The translations under genes were made by a program, and so were the position numbers. Under the pieces are notes generated by a model. It was not told the DNA's origin and did no database searches. It saw only the letters and a list, made by a program, of their open reading frames with translations. Shown here piece after piece: positions 29,348 through 39,304 of a stretch of 64,000 nt of DNA (the first letter of the stretch is position 1; every line of letters starts with the position of its first letter). Source of the DNA: Halopseudomonas aestusnigri (GTDB lineage Bacteria; Pseudomonadota; Gammaproteobacteria; Pseudomonadales; Pseudomonadaceae); contig NZ_NBYK01000005.1 in the NCBI RefSeq assembly GCF_002197985.1, forward strand, positions 72,091 through 136,090, given 5' to 3'.

Positions 29348-29438
29348 TGGCGGAGAGAGAGGGATTCGAACCCTCGATACGCTATTAACGTATACACACT
29401 TTCCAGGCGTGCTCCTTCAGCCACTCGGACACCTCTCC
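29348..29438 (-). tRNA. tRNA-Ser (anticodon GGA)
   Basis: 91 bases including an encoded CCA. The acceptor stem GGAGAGG pairs with the 3' TCTCTCC. The D-arm is GTCCGAGTGGCTGAAGGAGC, the anticodon loop CTGGAAA has anticodon GGA at 29404-29402, a long variable arm is typical of Ser (class II), and the T-loop is GGTTCGAATCC. It reads UCC/UCU codons. Confidence 0.97.
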
Positions 29439-29478
29439 GGATCTCGGCGTGCGGGTTACCCTGCTACCGAGGCGCGCT

Positions 29479-29507
29479 AATGTACCGAAACGCGGGCGCT
29501 TTGGCAA
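29479..29507 (-). promoter_or_regulatory. Sigma-70 promoter of tRNA-Ser(GGA)
   Basis: On the minus strand TTGCCA (29507-29502), a 17-base spacer and TACATT (29484-29479); predicted start near 29472, about 34 bases before the tRNA. A GC-rich discriminator follows, as usual for stringently controlled stable RNA genes. Confidence 0.7.
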
Positions 29508-29640
29508 ACCCTTTTTCCATTGTTTTCAACCACTCGTGACTCCGGCTTTGGCGGACTCGCCAGTCATGAATTAGTTGGTAAACTGCCTGCTTTATGCTGC
29601 GGCACTGATGCCGTATGACTTTCTATGTGAGGACTTTCTG

Positions 29641-30333
29641 ATGAGCGAGCTGGTCTCCTATCGTTTCGCTGACGGCGTTGCCCACCTGAGCCTGGATAAT
29701 GGCAAGGTCAACGCCCTGTCGCCCGACATGATCGCCGCGATTAACGCTGCACTGGATCAGGCGGAAAAGGACCGCGCCGTGGTGGTGCTGAGCGGCAAGC
29801 CGGGCATTTTCTCCGGCGGCTACGATCTGAAAGTCATGACCTCTGGCCCGGATGCGGCCAAGGCGCTGGTGGCGTCCGGTTCCACCCTGTCACGCCGCAT
29901 GCTGTCTCACCCCTTCCCGATTGTTGCCGTGTGCACCGGCCACGCAATTGCCAAGGGCGCGTTTCTGCTGCTGTCGTCCGATTACCGACTGGGCGTTGAG
30001 GGTCCGTTCAAGATTGGCCTGAACGAAACCGCCATCGGCATGACCATGCACCACGCCGGTATCGAACTGGCCCGTGCGCGCCTGACGCCAGCCGCCTTTG
30101 GCCGTGCGGTGATCAACGCCGAAATGTTCAGCCCGGAAGAAGCCGTTGTTGCCGGCTTCCTCGACAAGGTGGTCGCGGCCGAGGAGCTGGAAGCGGCAGC
30201 CATGGCCAAGGCCCGGGAGCTGGCTGCGCTGAACATGACTGCCTTCCGCCAGACCAAGGTCAAGAGCCGCAAGGCTTACCTGGAATTGCTGGATCAGTGC
30301 ATCGAGCTGGATCGTCAGCACGACCTGAGCTGA
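29641..30333 (+). CDS. Crotonase-fold enoyl-CoA hydratase/isomerase family protein
   Basis: 230 residues. The oxyanion-hole segments are PGIFSGGYDLKVM and AIAKGAFLLLSSDYRLG. The typical second catalytic Glu region is replaced by GLNETAIGMTMHHAGIELARARL, so hydratase activity is uncertain and isomerase or thioesterase-like activity is possible. GAGGA precedes the ATG at 29641. Stands alone between tRNA-Ser and the YdjM-like gene. Confidence 0.87.
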   Translation: MSELVSYRFADGVAHLSLDNGKVNALSPDMIAAINAALDQAEKDRAVVVLSGKPGIFSGGYDLKVMTSGPDAAKALVASGSTLSRRMLSHPFPIVAVCTGHAIAKGAFLLLSSDYRLGVEGPFKIGLNETAIGMTMHHAGIELARARLTPAAFGRAVINAEMFSPEEAVVAGFLDKVVAAEELEAAAMAKARELAALNMTAFRQTKVKSRKAYLELLDQCIELDRQHDLS

Positions 30334-30411
30334 AAAATCGGGAAACGTGGCAGGACTGCGCAGGGCAATGATATGCAGTAGGCTGTGCATCTCACCCTGC
30401 GGAGTCTTTTC

Positions 30412-31479
30412 ATGGATTCAGTTACCCAGATCGTTCTCGGCGCCTCGATCCAGGGCGCAATGCTTGGCCGCTGGCAGGGCCGCAAGGCGCTGATCTACGG
30501 CGCAGCACTGGGCACGGTGCCCGATCTGGACGTGCTGATCGACTACGGCGATGCGGTCGCCGACATGACCTACCACCGCGGGTTCAGCCACTCCCTGTTC
30601 GTGCTGGCAACACTCGCCGCGCTGCTCACCTGGCTGATACGCAAACGCTGGCCGGACGCGGGCTACAGCAGCGGCAGGCTGTTCGCCACCCTGGCCCTGG
30701 TGCTCTGCACCCATCCGCTACTCGACAGTTTCACCACCTACGGTACCCAGCTGTTCTGGCCGCTGCCGATGCCGCCGGTGGCGATTTCCAGCATTTTCAT
30801 CATTGACCCTCTCTACACCCTGCCCTTGCTGCTGGCGATGCTGGCAGGGCTGGTGATCGGGCTGGGCCGCAGCGGCCTGCGCTGGCAATACGCCGGGCTG
30901 TTGCTCAGTTCGCTGTATCTCGGCAGCACGCTGATCGGCAAGCAGATGGCCGACCATCACCTGCAAGCCGCACTGGCACAGCAGGGTATCCAGCCCCAGG
31001 CGACCTTCAGCACGCCGACCCCATTCAACACCCTGCTCTGGCGGGTTATGGCGGTCGACGGCGACAACTACTACGAAGGGCTGGTCGGCTGGCTGGACCA
31101 TGAACCGCTGACCCTGATCAAGCTGCCGACCCGCGCCAGCGAGGCCCGTCAGGCACTGCTCGAATCACCACAGGACCAGCGTCTGCGCTGGTTTACCGGT
31201 GACCGCCTGCGCTATGACCTGATTGACGGGCAGTGGGTGGCGACCGATCTGCGCCTTGGCATGAGTGGCTACCATCCGTTCCGCTTTGCCCTGGCCACCG
31301 TGGACCCCGCCACCGGCGAGACTGCGTTGATCAAAGAGGTGGAACAATGGCCGCAGCGGCGACCGGATGCGGCCGCACTGCGCCTGATGGCAGAGCGGGC
31401 ACTGGACGCCAGAACGCCGCTGTCGATTGCGGAGTTGTCGCGCTCACTCACCGAACCGGCACCCCATCAGCAACGGTGA
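30412..31479 (+). CDS. YdjM/DUF457-like membrane-bound metal-dependent hydrolase
   Basis: 355 residues. The N-terminal MDSVTQIVLGASIQGAMLGR and GTVPDLDVLIDYGDAVADMTYHRGFSHSLF (His/Asp metal-ligand pattern) define the family; five or six membrane helices follow (residues 1-200). The C-terminal 150 residues form a soluble domain. Substrate is unknown; some members are LexA-regulated, but no LexA box is visible here. ATG at 30412 has CGGAG upstream. Confidence 0.83.
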   Translation: MDSVTQIVLGASIQGAMLGRWQGRKALIYGAALGTVPDLDVLIDYGDAVADMTYHRGFSHSLFVLATLAALLTWLIRKRWPDAGYSSGRLFATLALVLCTHPLLDSFTTYGTQLFWPLPMPPVAISSIFIIDPLYTLPLLLAMLAGLVIGLGRSGLRWQYAGLLLSSLYLGSTLIGKQMADHHLQAALAQQGIQPQATFSTPTPFNTLLWRVMAVDGDNYYEGLVGWLDHEPLTLIKLPTRASEARQALLESPQDQRLRWFTGDRLRYDLIDGQWVATDLRLGMSGYHPFRFALATVDPATGETALIKEVEQWPQRRPDAAALRLMAERALDARTPLSIAELSRSLTEPAPHQQR

Positions 31480-31552
31480 TGGCCGCACTGGCTGTCCGCT
31501 GGGGCGCTGATTTTGCGATAATCTCGCTCTTTATTCCCGGGGGAGCGTGAAC

Positions 31553-32779
31553 ATGTCAGGTCAATCGCCAGCCAGCAGCGCCGCGTCGAGTCGCCGTGTG
31601 GCGATGATCGCTGCCCTGATGGCGATTTTCACCACCATCTTCGCGAGCAACGTGCCCACCCCGCTGTACGCTGTCTGGCAGGCGAAGATGGGCTTTTCCT
31701 CCACGGCGCTGACCGCTGTCTTCTCGATCTATGTCCTCGGGGTGGTGACCACCCTGCTTACCCTGGGCTCACTGTCGGACAAGATTGGCCGTCGCCAGAT
31801 GATGGTGCCGGGGCTGCTGTTCATTCTGGCCGGTGCGGTAATGTTTATCCTGGCGCGCGATATCTATGGGCTGGGTATCGCCCGGGTGCTGACCGGTATC
31901 GGCACCGGAATCGTGACCGGCGCCTCCTCGGCCGCACTGGTCGAACTGGAACCGGACGGCAACTGGACCCGCGCCGCCACCCTGTCGGCGCTGTTCTTTA
32001 CCCTTGGCGCCTTTGCCGGCCCGACCGTCAGCTCGCTGATGCTCGGGCTGGGCGACGCGGCGCTGACCTGGCCATTTGCGGTAACCCTGGCCCTCGGTGG
32101 CCTGACGGTCGCCCTGCTGCTGCTCGCCCCCTGGCCTGCCGATATTGGTCAGCGCCACCCGGACTTTCGCTGGCGCGCCTGGCGGCCGACCACTATCAAG
32201 GTGCCGCGGGAGATGCTCGGCGCGTTTATCTTCGCTGCCGCGGCGATCTGTCTGGCCTGGTCCACCGGCAGCCTGTATGCCTCGCTCGGCCCCTCACTGG
32301 CGACCAAGCTGGTCGGCATCGATGATCGCACCAAGGCCGGCCTGTTCGCCGCGGGCTGGCAACTGATGGCCGGGGTAAGCCAGTTTGCCTGCAAGCGTCA
32401 GCCACTGGATCGCCTGCTGCTGGTTGGCCCGTCCACACTGATCATCGGTCTCGGCGTGATGGCTGCGGCCGTGGTCTACAGCTCGCCCTGGATGTTTACC
32501 CTTGCAACCCTGGCAACGGCCAGCGGCGCGGGCGCGACCGGCGTTGTGGGTATTGCCTCGATCAGCAACAGCGCACCGGCCGATCAGCGCGGCGGGATCA
32601 ACTCAGCGTTTTACCTGATGGCCTACCTGACCATGGCGTCGGTGGTACTGGGCGTTGGCTTTGTCAGCGACATGATCGGCTTCGCGCCGACGGTGCTGGG
32701 CTTTGCCAGCATCATTTCCTGCGCCGCGCTGGCGCTGATGCTGGTCGCCCTCAGCAGCCGCCGCGCCTCGCTCTGGTAG
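31553..32779 (+). CDS. MFS transporter
   Basis: 408 residues with twelve predicted membrane helices and the loop 2-3 signature GSLSDKIGRRQM of the major facilitator superfamily. The first helix region FTTIFASNVPTPLYAVWQ resembles drug-efflux-like carriers of unknown substrate. The ATG at 31553 has GGGAG seven bases upstream; the GTG at 31547 is too close. It ends back to back with azlD, without a gap. Confidence 0.87.
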   Translation: MSGQSPASSAASSRRVAMIAALMAIFTTIFASNVPTPLYAVWQAKMGFSSTALTAVFSIYVLGVVTTLLTLGSLSDKIGRRQMMVPGLLFILAGAVMFILARDIYGLGIARVLTGIGTGIVTGASSAALVELEPDGNWTRAATLSALFFTLGAFAGPTVSSLMLGLGDAALTWPFAVTLALGGLTVALLLLAPWPADIGQRHPDFRWRAWRPTTIKVPREMLGAFIFAAAAICLAWSTGSLYASLGPSLATKLVGIDDRTKAGLFAAGWQLMAGVSQFACKRQPLDRLLLVGPSTLIIGLGVMAAAVVYSSPWMFTLATLATASGAGATGVVGIASISNSAPADQRGGINSAFYLMAYLTMASVVLGVGFVSDMIGFAPTVLGFASIISCAALALMLVALSSRRASLW

Positions 32780-33109
32780 TCAGCCCGCCAGCCACCAACG
32801 CCAGAGGAAGAACACCAGTATGCTGCCGAAGATGGTCAGCAGCAGGTTGCGACTGAACGCGGCAATCAACACGGCGACCACGCCACCGACCAGGTAGGCG
32901 TTGTCCAGCGTAAGCTGCAGGCTGTTGCCGTCGGGCATGACGACAGCCGGAACAATGATCGCCGTCAGGACCGCGACCGGCACATAGCCGAGCGCCTGCT
33001 GCACCAGCGGGCTGAAGCGCACCCGATGACCCACCGCAAACAGGGTGTAGCGAATGGCGAAGGTGATCACGCCCATGCCCAGCAGCAGTACCGCTTCAAA
33101 CTGACTCAT
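32780..33109 (-). CDS. azlD: AzlD-family branched-chain amino acid exporter subunit
   Basis: 109 residues with three to four membrane helices and the family segment [34 protein letters not shown]. It works with AzlC as a two-component branched-chain amino acid exporter. Its start lies 14 bases inside the end of azlC. Confidence 0.9.
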   Translation of the reverse strand: MSQFEAVLLLGMGVITFAIRYTLFAVGHRVRFSPLVQQALGYVPVAVLTAIIVPAVVMPDGNSLQLTLDNAYLVGGVVAVLIAAFSRNLLLTIFGSILVFFLWRWWLAG

Positions 33110-33827
33110 TGCCCACCTCCCGTACGGAGGCTGCCGCGCTCCAGCGTTCGGCCAGCACGCCGGCGCTGACGCCGCAAAGCGCTGCCAGCATCAAGCCCAG
33201 CTTCCACGGCAGATCGTAGGCAACCAGCGCCACCAGCCCTGCCACAACGGCGGCCAGCAGCATGGGCCGGGTGCGCAGCAGCGGCACGACGATCCCGGTG
33301 AAGGTCGCGACCATGGCAAAGTCCAGGCCCCAGCCGGCCATGCCGGGCAGCGCGTTGCCCAGCAAAGCCCCCACCAGCGTGCACAGGAACCAGTTGCTGT
33401 ACATCGCCAGACACGAGCCGAGGTAGTACCAGTGCTTGCTCTCCAGCGGGATCTGCGGATCCAGATAGTGCCGCTGGACCACGGCAAAACTCTCGTCGGT
33501 CAACCAGAACGCCAGCGGAATCTTCCAGCGCTGTGACAGGTGGCTGACATGGCTCATCAGGCTGGCGCTGTAGAGCGCATGCCGCAGATTGACGATAAAG
33601 GTCGTCAGCAGCAGCACAACCAGCCCGGCGCCGCTGGCGATCAGGCTCACGGCAATAAACTGGGCTGAGCCGGCGAAGACCAGCGCCGACATCAGCAGGG
33701 TGGCAGGCAGCGAGAGGCCGCTGGCAACAGCCAGCGTGCCGAAGATGACACCGAACGGCGTCGCGCCGATCAGCATGGGAACGGTATCGCGCGCGCCGCA
33801 GAGCAACGCGTTGGTTTTGGCAGACAT
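33096..33827 (-). CDS. azlC: AzlC-family branched-chain amino acid exporter subunit
   Basis: 243 residues with five to seven helices. The N-terminal [23 protein letters not shown] and the [17 protein letters not shown] [17 protein letters not shown] are hallmarks of AzlC. Upstream of and overlapping azlD. Confidence 0.92.
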   Translation of the reverse strand: MSAKTNALLCGARDTVPMLIGATPFGVIFGTLAVASGLSLPATLLMSALVFAGSAQFIAVSLIASGAGLVVLLLTTFIVNLRHALYSASLMSHVSHLSQRWKIPLAFWLTDESFAVVQRHYLDPQIPLESKHWYYLGSCLAMYSNWFLCTLVGALLGNALPGMAGWGLDFAMVATFTGIVVPLLRTRPMLLAAVVAGLVALVAYDLPWKLGLMLAALCGVSAGVLAERWSAAASVREVGNESV

Positions 33828-33944
33828 GGGCGTAAAGACGGGCCAGGCAGTATCAGAATATATAGATGTGCAGCCTAGCCCGCCGCCGGGCGACAGGACA
33901 GATACAGCTAGAAAACAACATCCGGCAAACTGTTATGGTTGCCG

Positions 33945-36900
33945 CTAGGCGAGCGCAATGTGTCTGCTGATCAGCGCCCGCAGCGCCGCCGGCTTGACCG
34001 GTTTGGGCAGATACGACAGGCCTGCCAGCGAGATTTCATTGAGCACATCCTGGCGGCCATCGGCACTGATCACCACCCCCGGCAGGTCCGCATCAAGCAG
34101 GTCACGCAGCCACAGCATCAGTTGGGTGCCGGTATCGCCATCATCGAGGTGGTAATCAACCAGCACCAGCTCCGGGACGAAGCCCTGATCGAGCAATTGC
34201 CGAACTTCCTGCCGGTCGCGCGCGACTGCGACACGGCACTGCCAGCGCCCGAGCAGGCTCTGCATGCCGGCCAGAATGCTGCTCTCATTGTCGATACACA
34301 GTACCGGCGCGCCGTCGAACTGCGGTGGCAGCTCGGGCTTGGCCGTCCGACTGCGCACTGCCCGCGGCATGCTCGCCAGCGGCACGGTAACGCTGAACAC
34401 ACTGCCGTGCCCCGGCCAGGAACGCACGCTCAGCTCGTGCCCGAGTACCCGGCACAGACCGTCGGCAATGGCCAACCCCAGGCCCAGCCCCTTTTCGGCC
34501 TGGGTACGGTGACTGTCGAGTCGCTGAAACTCTTCAAAGATCAGCTGCAATTTGTCCTGCGGAATGCCCGGCCCCTGATCCCAGACCTCAATCCGTACCG
34601 CGCCGTGCAGATGGCGCACACCGAGCACCACCCGCGCGGCACTGGCATAGCGGAAGGCGTTGGTCAGGAAGTTCTGCAGCACCCGGCGCAGCAGGCGCAT
34701 GTCGCTGCGCACCCGCAGCCGGCTGCTGTGAATGCGCAGATCAATACCCTGTTCGACCGCCAGCGCGCTGAACTCGATGCGCAGCGGGTCAAACAGCTCA
34801 CTGAGGGCAAAATCACCCAGCTCCGGCACGATGCGCCCGGCTTCGAGACGGGAAATATCGAGCAGATCGGAAATCAGCTCCTCGGCGGACGCCAGCGAGC
34901 TGTCCAGATGGCGCACCAGCTCTTCCACCTCCGGCGGCATGTCGGACTGATGGGCCAGCGAGGCGGAGAACAGACGCGCGGCATTGAGCGGCTGCATCAG
35001 GTCATGGCTGACGGCGGTCAGGAATCGACTCTTGGACTGACTGGCCCGCTCGGTCTGGGCCTGAGCCTGCAGCAGTGCCTGGTTCAGCTGGGACAGCTCG
35101 CGGGTGCGCTCGTCCACCCGCCGCTCCAGACTCTCGTTTGCCTCCTGCAACGCCCGCTCGGCTTCGCGGAAGGCGGAGATATCGGTGAAGCTCATGACGA
35201 AGCCGCCACCGGGCATCGGGTTGCCGATGATCTCGATGACGCTGCCGTCAGGGAACATGCGTTCGGAGCGATGCGGCGTACCCTGCTGCATCCAGGCGAT
35301 GCGCTTGTCGACGTGCAGTTGCGGGTCACCGGGCCCGCACAACCCGCGCCGGGCATTGTGCAGAATGATGTCGGCAATCGGACGACCGATGGCAATCAAC
35401 CCTTCCGGATACTGGAACATTTCCAGATAACGGCGATTCCAGGCCACCAGCCGCAGGGATTTATCAACCACGCTGATCCCCTGACTGATGTTCTCGATCG
35501 CGCCCTGCAGCAGGCCCCGGTTGAACTGCAGTACCTCGGAGGCTTCATCGACGATGCGCACCACATCGTCAAACTGCATGTCGCGCCCTTCAATCGCCGC
35601 CTTTACCACCAGCCGCGCCGACGACGCGCCCAGTACGCCGGCCAGCAGGCGCTCGGTCAGGGTAATCCAGCCGGAGTCTGCAGTTTGGCTGCCATGCAGG
35701 CTGCCACCCTGGCGCTGGGCATAATGATTGAAGGCCGCCTCGGCGCGCTCCTCCCCAACAAAACGCGAGGCCAGCTCCAGCAGGTCGTCGACCCGCACCC
35801 GCAGCAGTACCTTGCCGGGCCCGTCAATCCAGGGCTCGCTGTCCTGGCTGACAAAGCGGCTGGCCTGCCAGTGTTCCAGCACACGCGTCCGGCTGAACAG
35901 CGAGCCGGCAACAAAAACCAGGAAGTTGCATACCAGTGACACCACGCTGGCCAGCGTCAGCGCATCCACGCCCCAGCTCGCGGCGGCGGTCCGTACCGCT
36001 TCGATCATCGGCAGCTGGCCGGTATGCCAATGCAAGCCGGCCCCTACCAGCGGCAACACCAGCAGATACAGCCACAGCACGATCCCGACCAGCAGGCCCG
36101 CCAGCACGCCGGTGCGGTTGGCCTGCTTCCAGAACAGCGCGCCAAACATCGCCGGCGCCAACTGCCCGATAGCGGCAAACGCGACCTGACCGATGCTGGC
36201 CAGACTGGTCTCGCTGCCGATCAAGCGGTAAACCACATAGGCCAGCAGCAGAATAATCAGAATGCTGGTGCGCCGGACGTTCAGCAGCCAGCCACGAAAA
36301 CGCTCGTAGGAATGCTCGGCGCCGACGCGGTTGCGCAGCAGGATCGGCAATACCACATCGTTCGACACCATGGTGCTGAGCGCGATCGCCGCCACGATCA
36401 CCATACCGGACGCTGCCGAGGCACCACCCAGGAACGCAGCCATGGCCAGTACCGGATTGCCCTGCAGTAACGGCAGACTGATGACGTAGGAATCGGGCGA
36501 CATGCCGTCGCCAAGCAGCATCTGACCAGCCAAAGCGATGGGCACCACAAAGAGGCCGGCCAGCAGCAGGTAAACCGGAAAAACCCAGCGTGCCAGACGC
36601 AGATCACCTGGCTCGCTGTTTTCCACCACAGCGACCTGGAACTGCCGGGGCAGGCAGATGAAGGCGAAAATCGCGATGGAGGTTTGCAGCAGAATGCCGA
36701 TGACCGGCGTATCGCGCTGCCAGTAGCTCTCCAGCACCGGCTCGGCGCGCGCCTGAGTAATCAGGTCTGCTGCGCCGCCGAACAGCCCAAACACCACAAA
36801 CAGCCCGACCGCCAGAAACGCCAGCAGCTTGACCAGCGCCTCAAAGGCAATCGCCAGCATCATGCCTCGGTGGTGCTCCGTCACATCCAGGCTGCGGGTC

Positions 36901-37442
36901 CCGAACAGCACGGTAAACAGTGCCAGAACCAGGGTGACGGCCAGCGCGGTATCCTCCGCGCCGAACGCATTCAATGGCGTTGCCGCTTCGGTTCCGCCGC
37001 CGGTAAGCAGGCTGTAGCCCAGCACGATACCCTTGAGTTGCAGCGCGATATACGGCAGCACGGCAACCAGACACAGCAGCGAGACGACAACGCCCAGGCT
37101 TTGCGACTTGCCGTAGCGCGAGGCAATAAAGTCGGCGATGGAGGTAATATTTTCTTGCTTGCTGATCGCAATCATGCGCGCATAAAGGCGCCAGCCAAAC
37201 AGAAACAGCAGCAACGGCCCCATGTAGATGGGCAAAAAGCCCCAGAGCTGGTCGGTCGCCATGCCGACCGAACCGAAAAAGGTCCAGCTGGTACACCAGA
37301 CTGCCAGCGACAGGCTGTAGACCCAGACCCTCAGGCGCGGCTTGAGCACACTCGCGTTGCGATCACCCCAAAAGGCAATGACGAACAGCAAGGCCATGTA
37401 CAGCAGAAATATGAAGGCTACCAGCCCACCGGAAAGCATCAT
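33945..37442 (-). CDS. Solute-symporter hybrid sensor histidine kinase, CrbS/MxtR type
   Basis: 1165 residues. In order: a sodium/solute-symporter-like domain of about thirteen helices (1-510), a linker, a PAS domain (about 640-760), a coiled coil, HisKA with phospho-acceptor His813 (AVSHDLMQPLNAARL), an HATPase domain (WDQGPGIP, GLGLGLAI), and a C-terminal receiver with Asp1096 (LVLVDYHLDDGD). This is the CrbS/MxtR architecture, which with the LuxR-type CrbR/ErdR controls acetyl-CoA synthetase and acetate/ethanol use. The erdR-like gene lies 100 bases upstream on the same strand; in P. aeruginosa the two are apart (memory). The ribosome site is weak. Confidence 0.88.
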   Translation of the reverse strand: MMLSGGLVAFIFLLYMALLFVIAFWGDRNASVLKPRLRVWVYSLSLAVWCTSWTFFGSVGMATDQLWGFLPIYMGPLLLFLFGWRLYARMIAISKQENITSIADFIASRYGKSQSLGVVVSLLCLVAVLPYIALQLKGIVLGYSLLTGGGTEAATPLNAFGAEDTALAVTLVLALFTVLFGTRSLDVTEHHRGMMLAIAFEALVKLLAFLAVGLFVVFGLFGGAADLITQARAEPVLESYWQRDTPVIGILLQTSIAIFAFICLPRQFQVAVVENSEPGDLRLARWVFPVYLLLAGLFVVPIALAGQMLLGDGMSPDSYVISLPLLQGNPVLAMAAFLGGASAASGMVIVAAIALSTMVSNDVVLPILLRNRVGAEHSYERFRGWLLNVRRTSILIILLLAYVVYRLIGSETSLASIGQVAFAAIGQLAPAMFGALFWKQANRTGVLAGLLVGIVLWLYLLVLPLVGAGLHWHTGQLPMIEAVRTAAASWGVDALTLASVVSLVCNFLVFVAGSLFSRTRVLEHWQASRFVSQDSEPWIDGPGKVLLRVRVDDLLELASRFVGEERAEAAFNHYAQRQGGSLHGSQTADSGWITLTERLLAGVLGASSARLVVKAAIEGRDMQFDDVVRIVDEASEVLQFNRGLLQGAIENISQGISVVDKSLRLVAWNRRYLEMFQYPEGLIAIGRPIADIILHNARRGLCGPGDPQLHVDKRIAWMQQGTPHRSERMFPDGSVIEIIGNPMPGGGFVMSFTDISAFREAERALQEANESLERRVDERTRELSQLNQALLQAQAQTERASQSKSRFLTAVSHDLMQPLNAARLFSASLAHQSDMPPEVEELVRHLDSSLASAEELISDLLDISRLEAGRIVPELGDFALSELFDPLRIEFSALAVEQGIDLRIHSSRLRVRSDMRLLRRVLQNFLTNAFRYASAARVVLGVRHLHGAVRIEVWDQGPGIPQDKLQLIFEEFQRLDSHRTQAEKGLGLGLAIADGLCRVLGHELSVRSWPGHGSVFSVTVPLASMPRAVRSRTAKPELPPQFDGAPVLCIDNESSILAGMQSLLGRWQCRVAVARDRQEVRQLLDQGFVPELVLVDYHLDDGDTGTQLMLWLRDLLDADLPGVVISADGRQDVLNEISLAGLSYLPKPVKPAALRALISRHIALA

Positions 37443-37542
37443 GAGGCGCGCTCAACCCGCAACAGTGTCACAACCTTCAGTCTGACAGTGCCAAACGGCT
37501 TTGCCCAGCCGACTTCCGTCGTAGCCGGCATTCGGCGACGCT

Positions 37543-38190
37543 CTAGCTGGCCAGTTCCATCTGCTGCAGCACAAGCGCAGCCTGGGTGCGGGTACGGACG
37601 TTGAGTTTGCGGAAGATGGCGGTGACGTGCGCCTTGACGGTGGCCTCGGACACGTCCAGCTCGTAGGCGATCTGCTTGTTCAGCAGGCCATCACAGACCA
37701 TGGTCAGCACGCGAAACTGTTGCGGGGTGAGGCTGGCGACCCGCTCGCTGATCTGCTGCTGCTCGTCGCTCATGCCGGGCGGATTGTCGATACCCGGCGG
37801 CCAGCAGACGCTGCCGTCGAGCACAGACTGCACCGCAGCCTGGATGGCTTCGAGACTGGCGGACTTGGGGATAAACCCGCTGGCACCGAAATCACGCGCA
37901 CGGCGGGCAATGGTCGGTTCTTCCTGGGCTGAAATGAGGATCACGGGAATTTGCGGGTACTGACCACGCATCTGAGCCAGCCCGGAGAAGCCGTAGGCGC
38001 CGGGCATGTTGAGGTCCAGCAGTACAAGATCCCAGTCGGCTCGTTCGGCCAGACGCTGTTGCAGCTCGCTGATGCTGCCTACCTCGCTCAGGCTGACGGT
38101 CTCGCCCAGCCCATCGCGAAGGGCCTGACGCAGCGCACTGCGAAACAGGGGGTGATCATCGGCAATCAAGATGTCATAGGTGAGACCCAT
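37543..38190 (-). CDS. erdR: LuxR-type response regulator ErdR/CrbR
   Basis: 215 residues: a receiver (phospho-Asp59 in LVLLDLNMPGAYGFSG; acidic pair Asp11-Asp12) followed by a LuxR helix-turn-helix (about 150-210, SLTPQQFRVLTMVCDGLLNKQIAYELDVS split over the HTH). The sequence strongly resembles Pseudomonas ErdR, which drives ethanol and acetate metabolism. ATG at 38190 with AGGA is preferred over ATG 38211, which has no ribosome site. Directly upstream of its likely kinase. Confidence 0.9.
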   Translation of the reverse strand: MGLTYDILIADDHPLFRSALRQALRDGLGETVSLSEVGSISELQQRLAERADWDLVLLDLNMPGAYGFSGLAQMRGQYPQIPVILISAQEEPTIARRARDFGASGFIPKSASLEAIQAAVQSVLDGSVCWPPGIDNPPGMSDEQQQISERVASLTPQQFRVLTMVCDGLLNKQIAYELDVSEATVKAHVTAIFRKLNVRTRTQAALVLQQMELAS

Positions 38191-38368
38191 GCTAGGCGTC
38201 CTGGCAGTCATTTTTGTTATTGGCTGAGACAAGCACGCTGAGACTGCCAGTCAGAGGCGTTTCAGTCAATGCCATGTTGTACCGGTACAGTCTGTGCAGG
38301 CAGCTGTATCTGGCAGCAGTTCCGCGGTCGCGGGGATAATGGCGGTTTTGTCTGCCGAGCTTGATAGC

Positions 38369-39304
38369 ATGAACCTGCGCCATTACCGTGCCGATGTCCT
38401 GATGCTGATCACTGCCCTGATCTGGGGTAGTACCTTTGTGGCCCAGCGCCTGGGCATGGATCACATTGGTCCCTTCCTTTACACGGGCCTGCGCTTTCTG
38501 CTCGGTGCCGTAACCGTAATGCCGCTGATCTGGCTGTTGCGCAAGAGCGCCAAACCCGACACCCCCGCACGACTCAGCAAACCGATGCTGCTGGGCAGTA
38601 TTGCACTGGGCGCGGTACTGACGCTGGGTATCAACCTGCAGCAGATTGGTCTGATGTTCACCACCGTGACCAACTCGGGATTCATCACCGGACTGTACGT
38701 TATTCTGGTCCCGGTGTTTGGTCTGTTTATCGGCATGCGCACCCACCGCGGCACCTGGGCCGGCGCCGTGATGGCCCTGATCGGCATGGTGCTGCTCAGT
38801 GTAACCGCCGAATTTACCGTTGCCCCCGGTGACTGGCTGCAGCTGGTCGGAGCCTGCTTCTGGGCAGTCCATGTGCTGCTGGTCGGAGCCCTGGCCAGCC
38901 GCTACGACCCGATCCTGGTGTCGTTTATTCAATTTATGGTGTGCGCGGTCGTCAGCCTCACCCTCGCCCTGATCTTTGAGCCCATCAGTCTTGCGGCTGT
39001 CCATGACGCTCTGCCGGCCATTCTCTATGGCGGGATTCTCGCCGTTGGTGTGGCGTTTACCCTGCAAGTCGTCGCACAAAAGGACGCGATCACCTCGCAC
39101 GCGGCCATTATCCTAAGTCTGGAAGCCGTATTCGCCGCCCTCGCCGGCTGGCTGATCTTGGGAGAAACCCTGACTCCCCGCGGGCTGCTGGGTTGCGCAT
39201 TGATGCTGGCAGGCATGCTCACCGCCCAGCTGGTGCCGATCTACCTGGATCGGCGCAGGCAGGCGACTGTTGCCGTGCAGCAGGAACCTGCCGGCCATCA
39301 CTGA
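38369..39304 (+). CDS. EamA/DMT-family transporter
   Basis: 311 residues with ten helices in two EamA repeats (about 8-145 and 157-290). LITALIWGSTFVAQRLGMD opens the first and LEAVFAALAGWLILGETLTPRG closes the second, both typical of drug/metabolite transporters. Substrate is unknown. Convergent with, and overlapping by 7 bases, the DTW gene. Confidence 0.88.
   Translation: MNLRHYRADVLMLITALIWGSTFVAQRLGMDHIGPFLYTGLRFLLGAVTVMPLIWLLRKSAKPDTPARLSKPMLLGSIALGAVLTLGINLQQIGLMFTTVTNSGFITGLYVILVPVFGLFIGMRTHRGTWAGAVMALIGMVLLSVTAEFTVAPGDWLQLVGACFWAVHVLLVGALASRYDPILVSFIQFMVCAVVSLTLALIFEPISLAAVHDALPAILYGGILAVGVAFTLQVVAQKDAITSHAAIILSLEAVFAALAGWLILGETLTPRGLLGCALMLAGMLTAQLVPIYLDRRRQATVAVQQEPAGHH

Noticed and set aside
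28998..29480. 160-codon plus-strand frame through the rtT-like repeats and tRNA
   Set aside because: It reads the complement of the tRNA and of the repeats; no start signal and no family.
33939..35939. 666-codon open frame on the plus strand
   Set aside because: Antisense to the sensor kinase gene, with no signal of a family and composition typical of the complement of a GC-rich gene.
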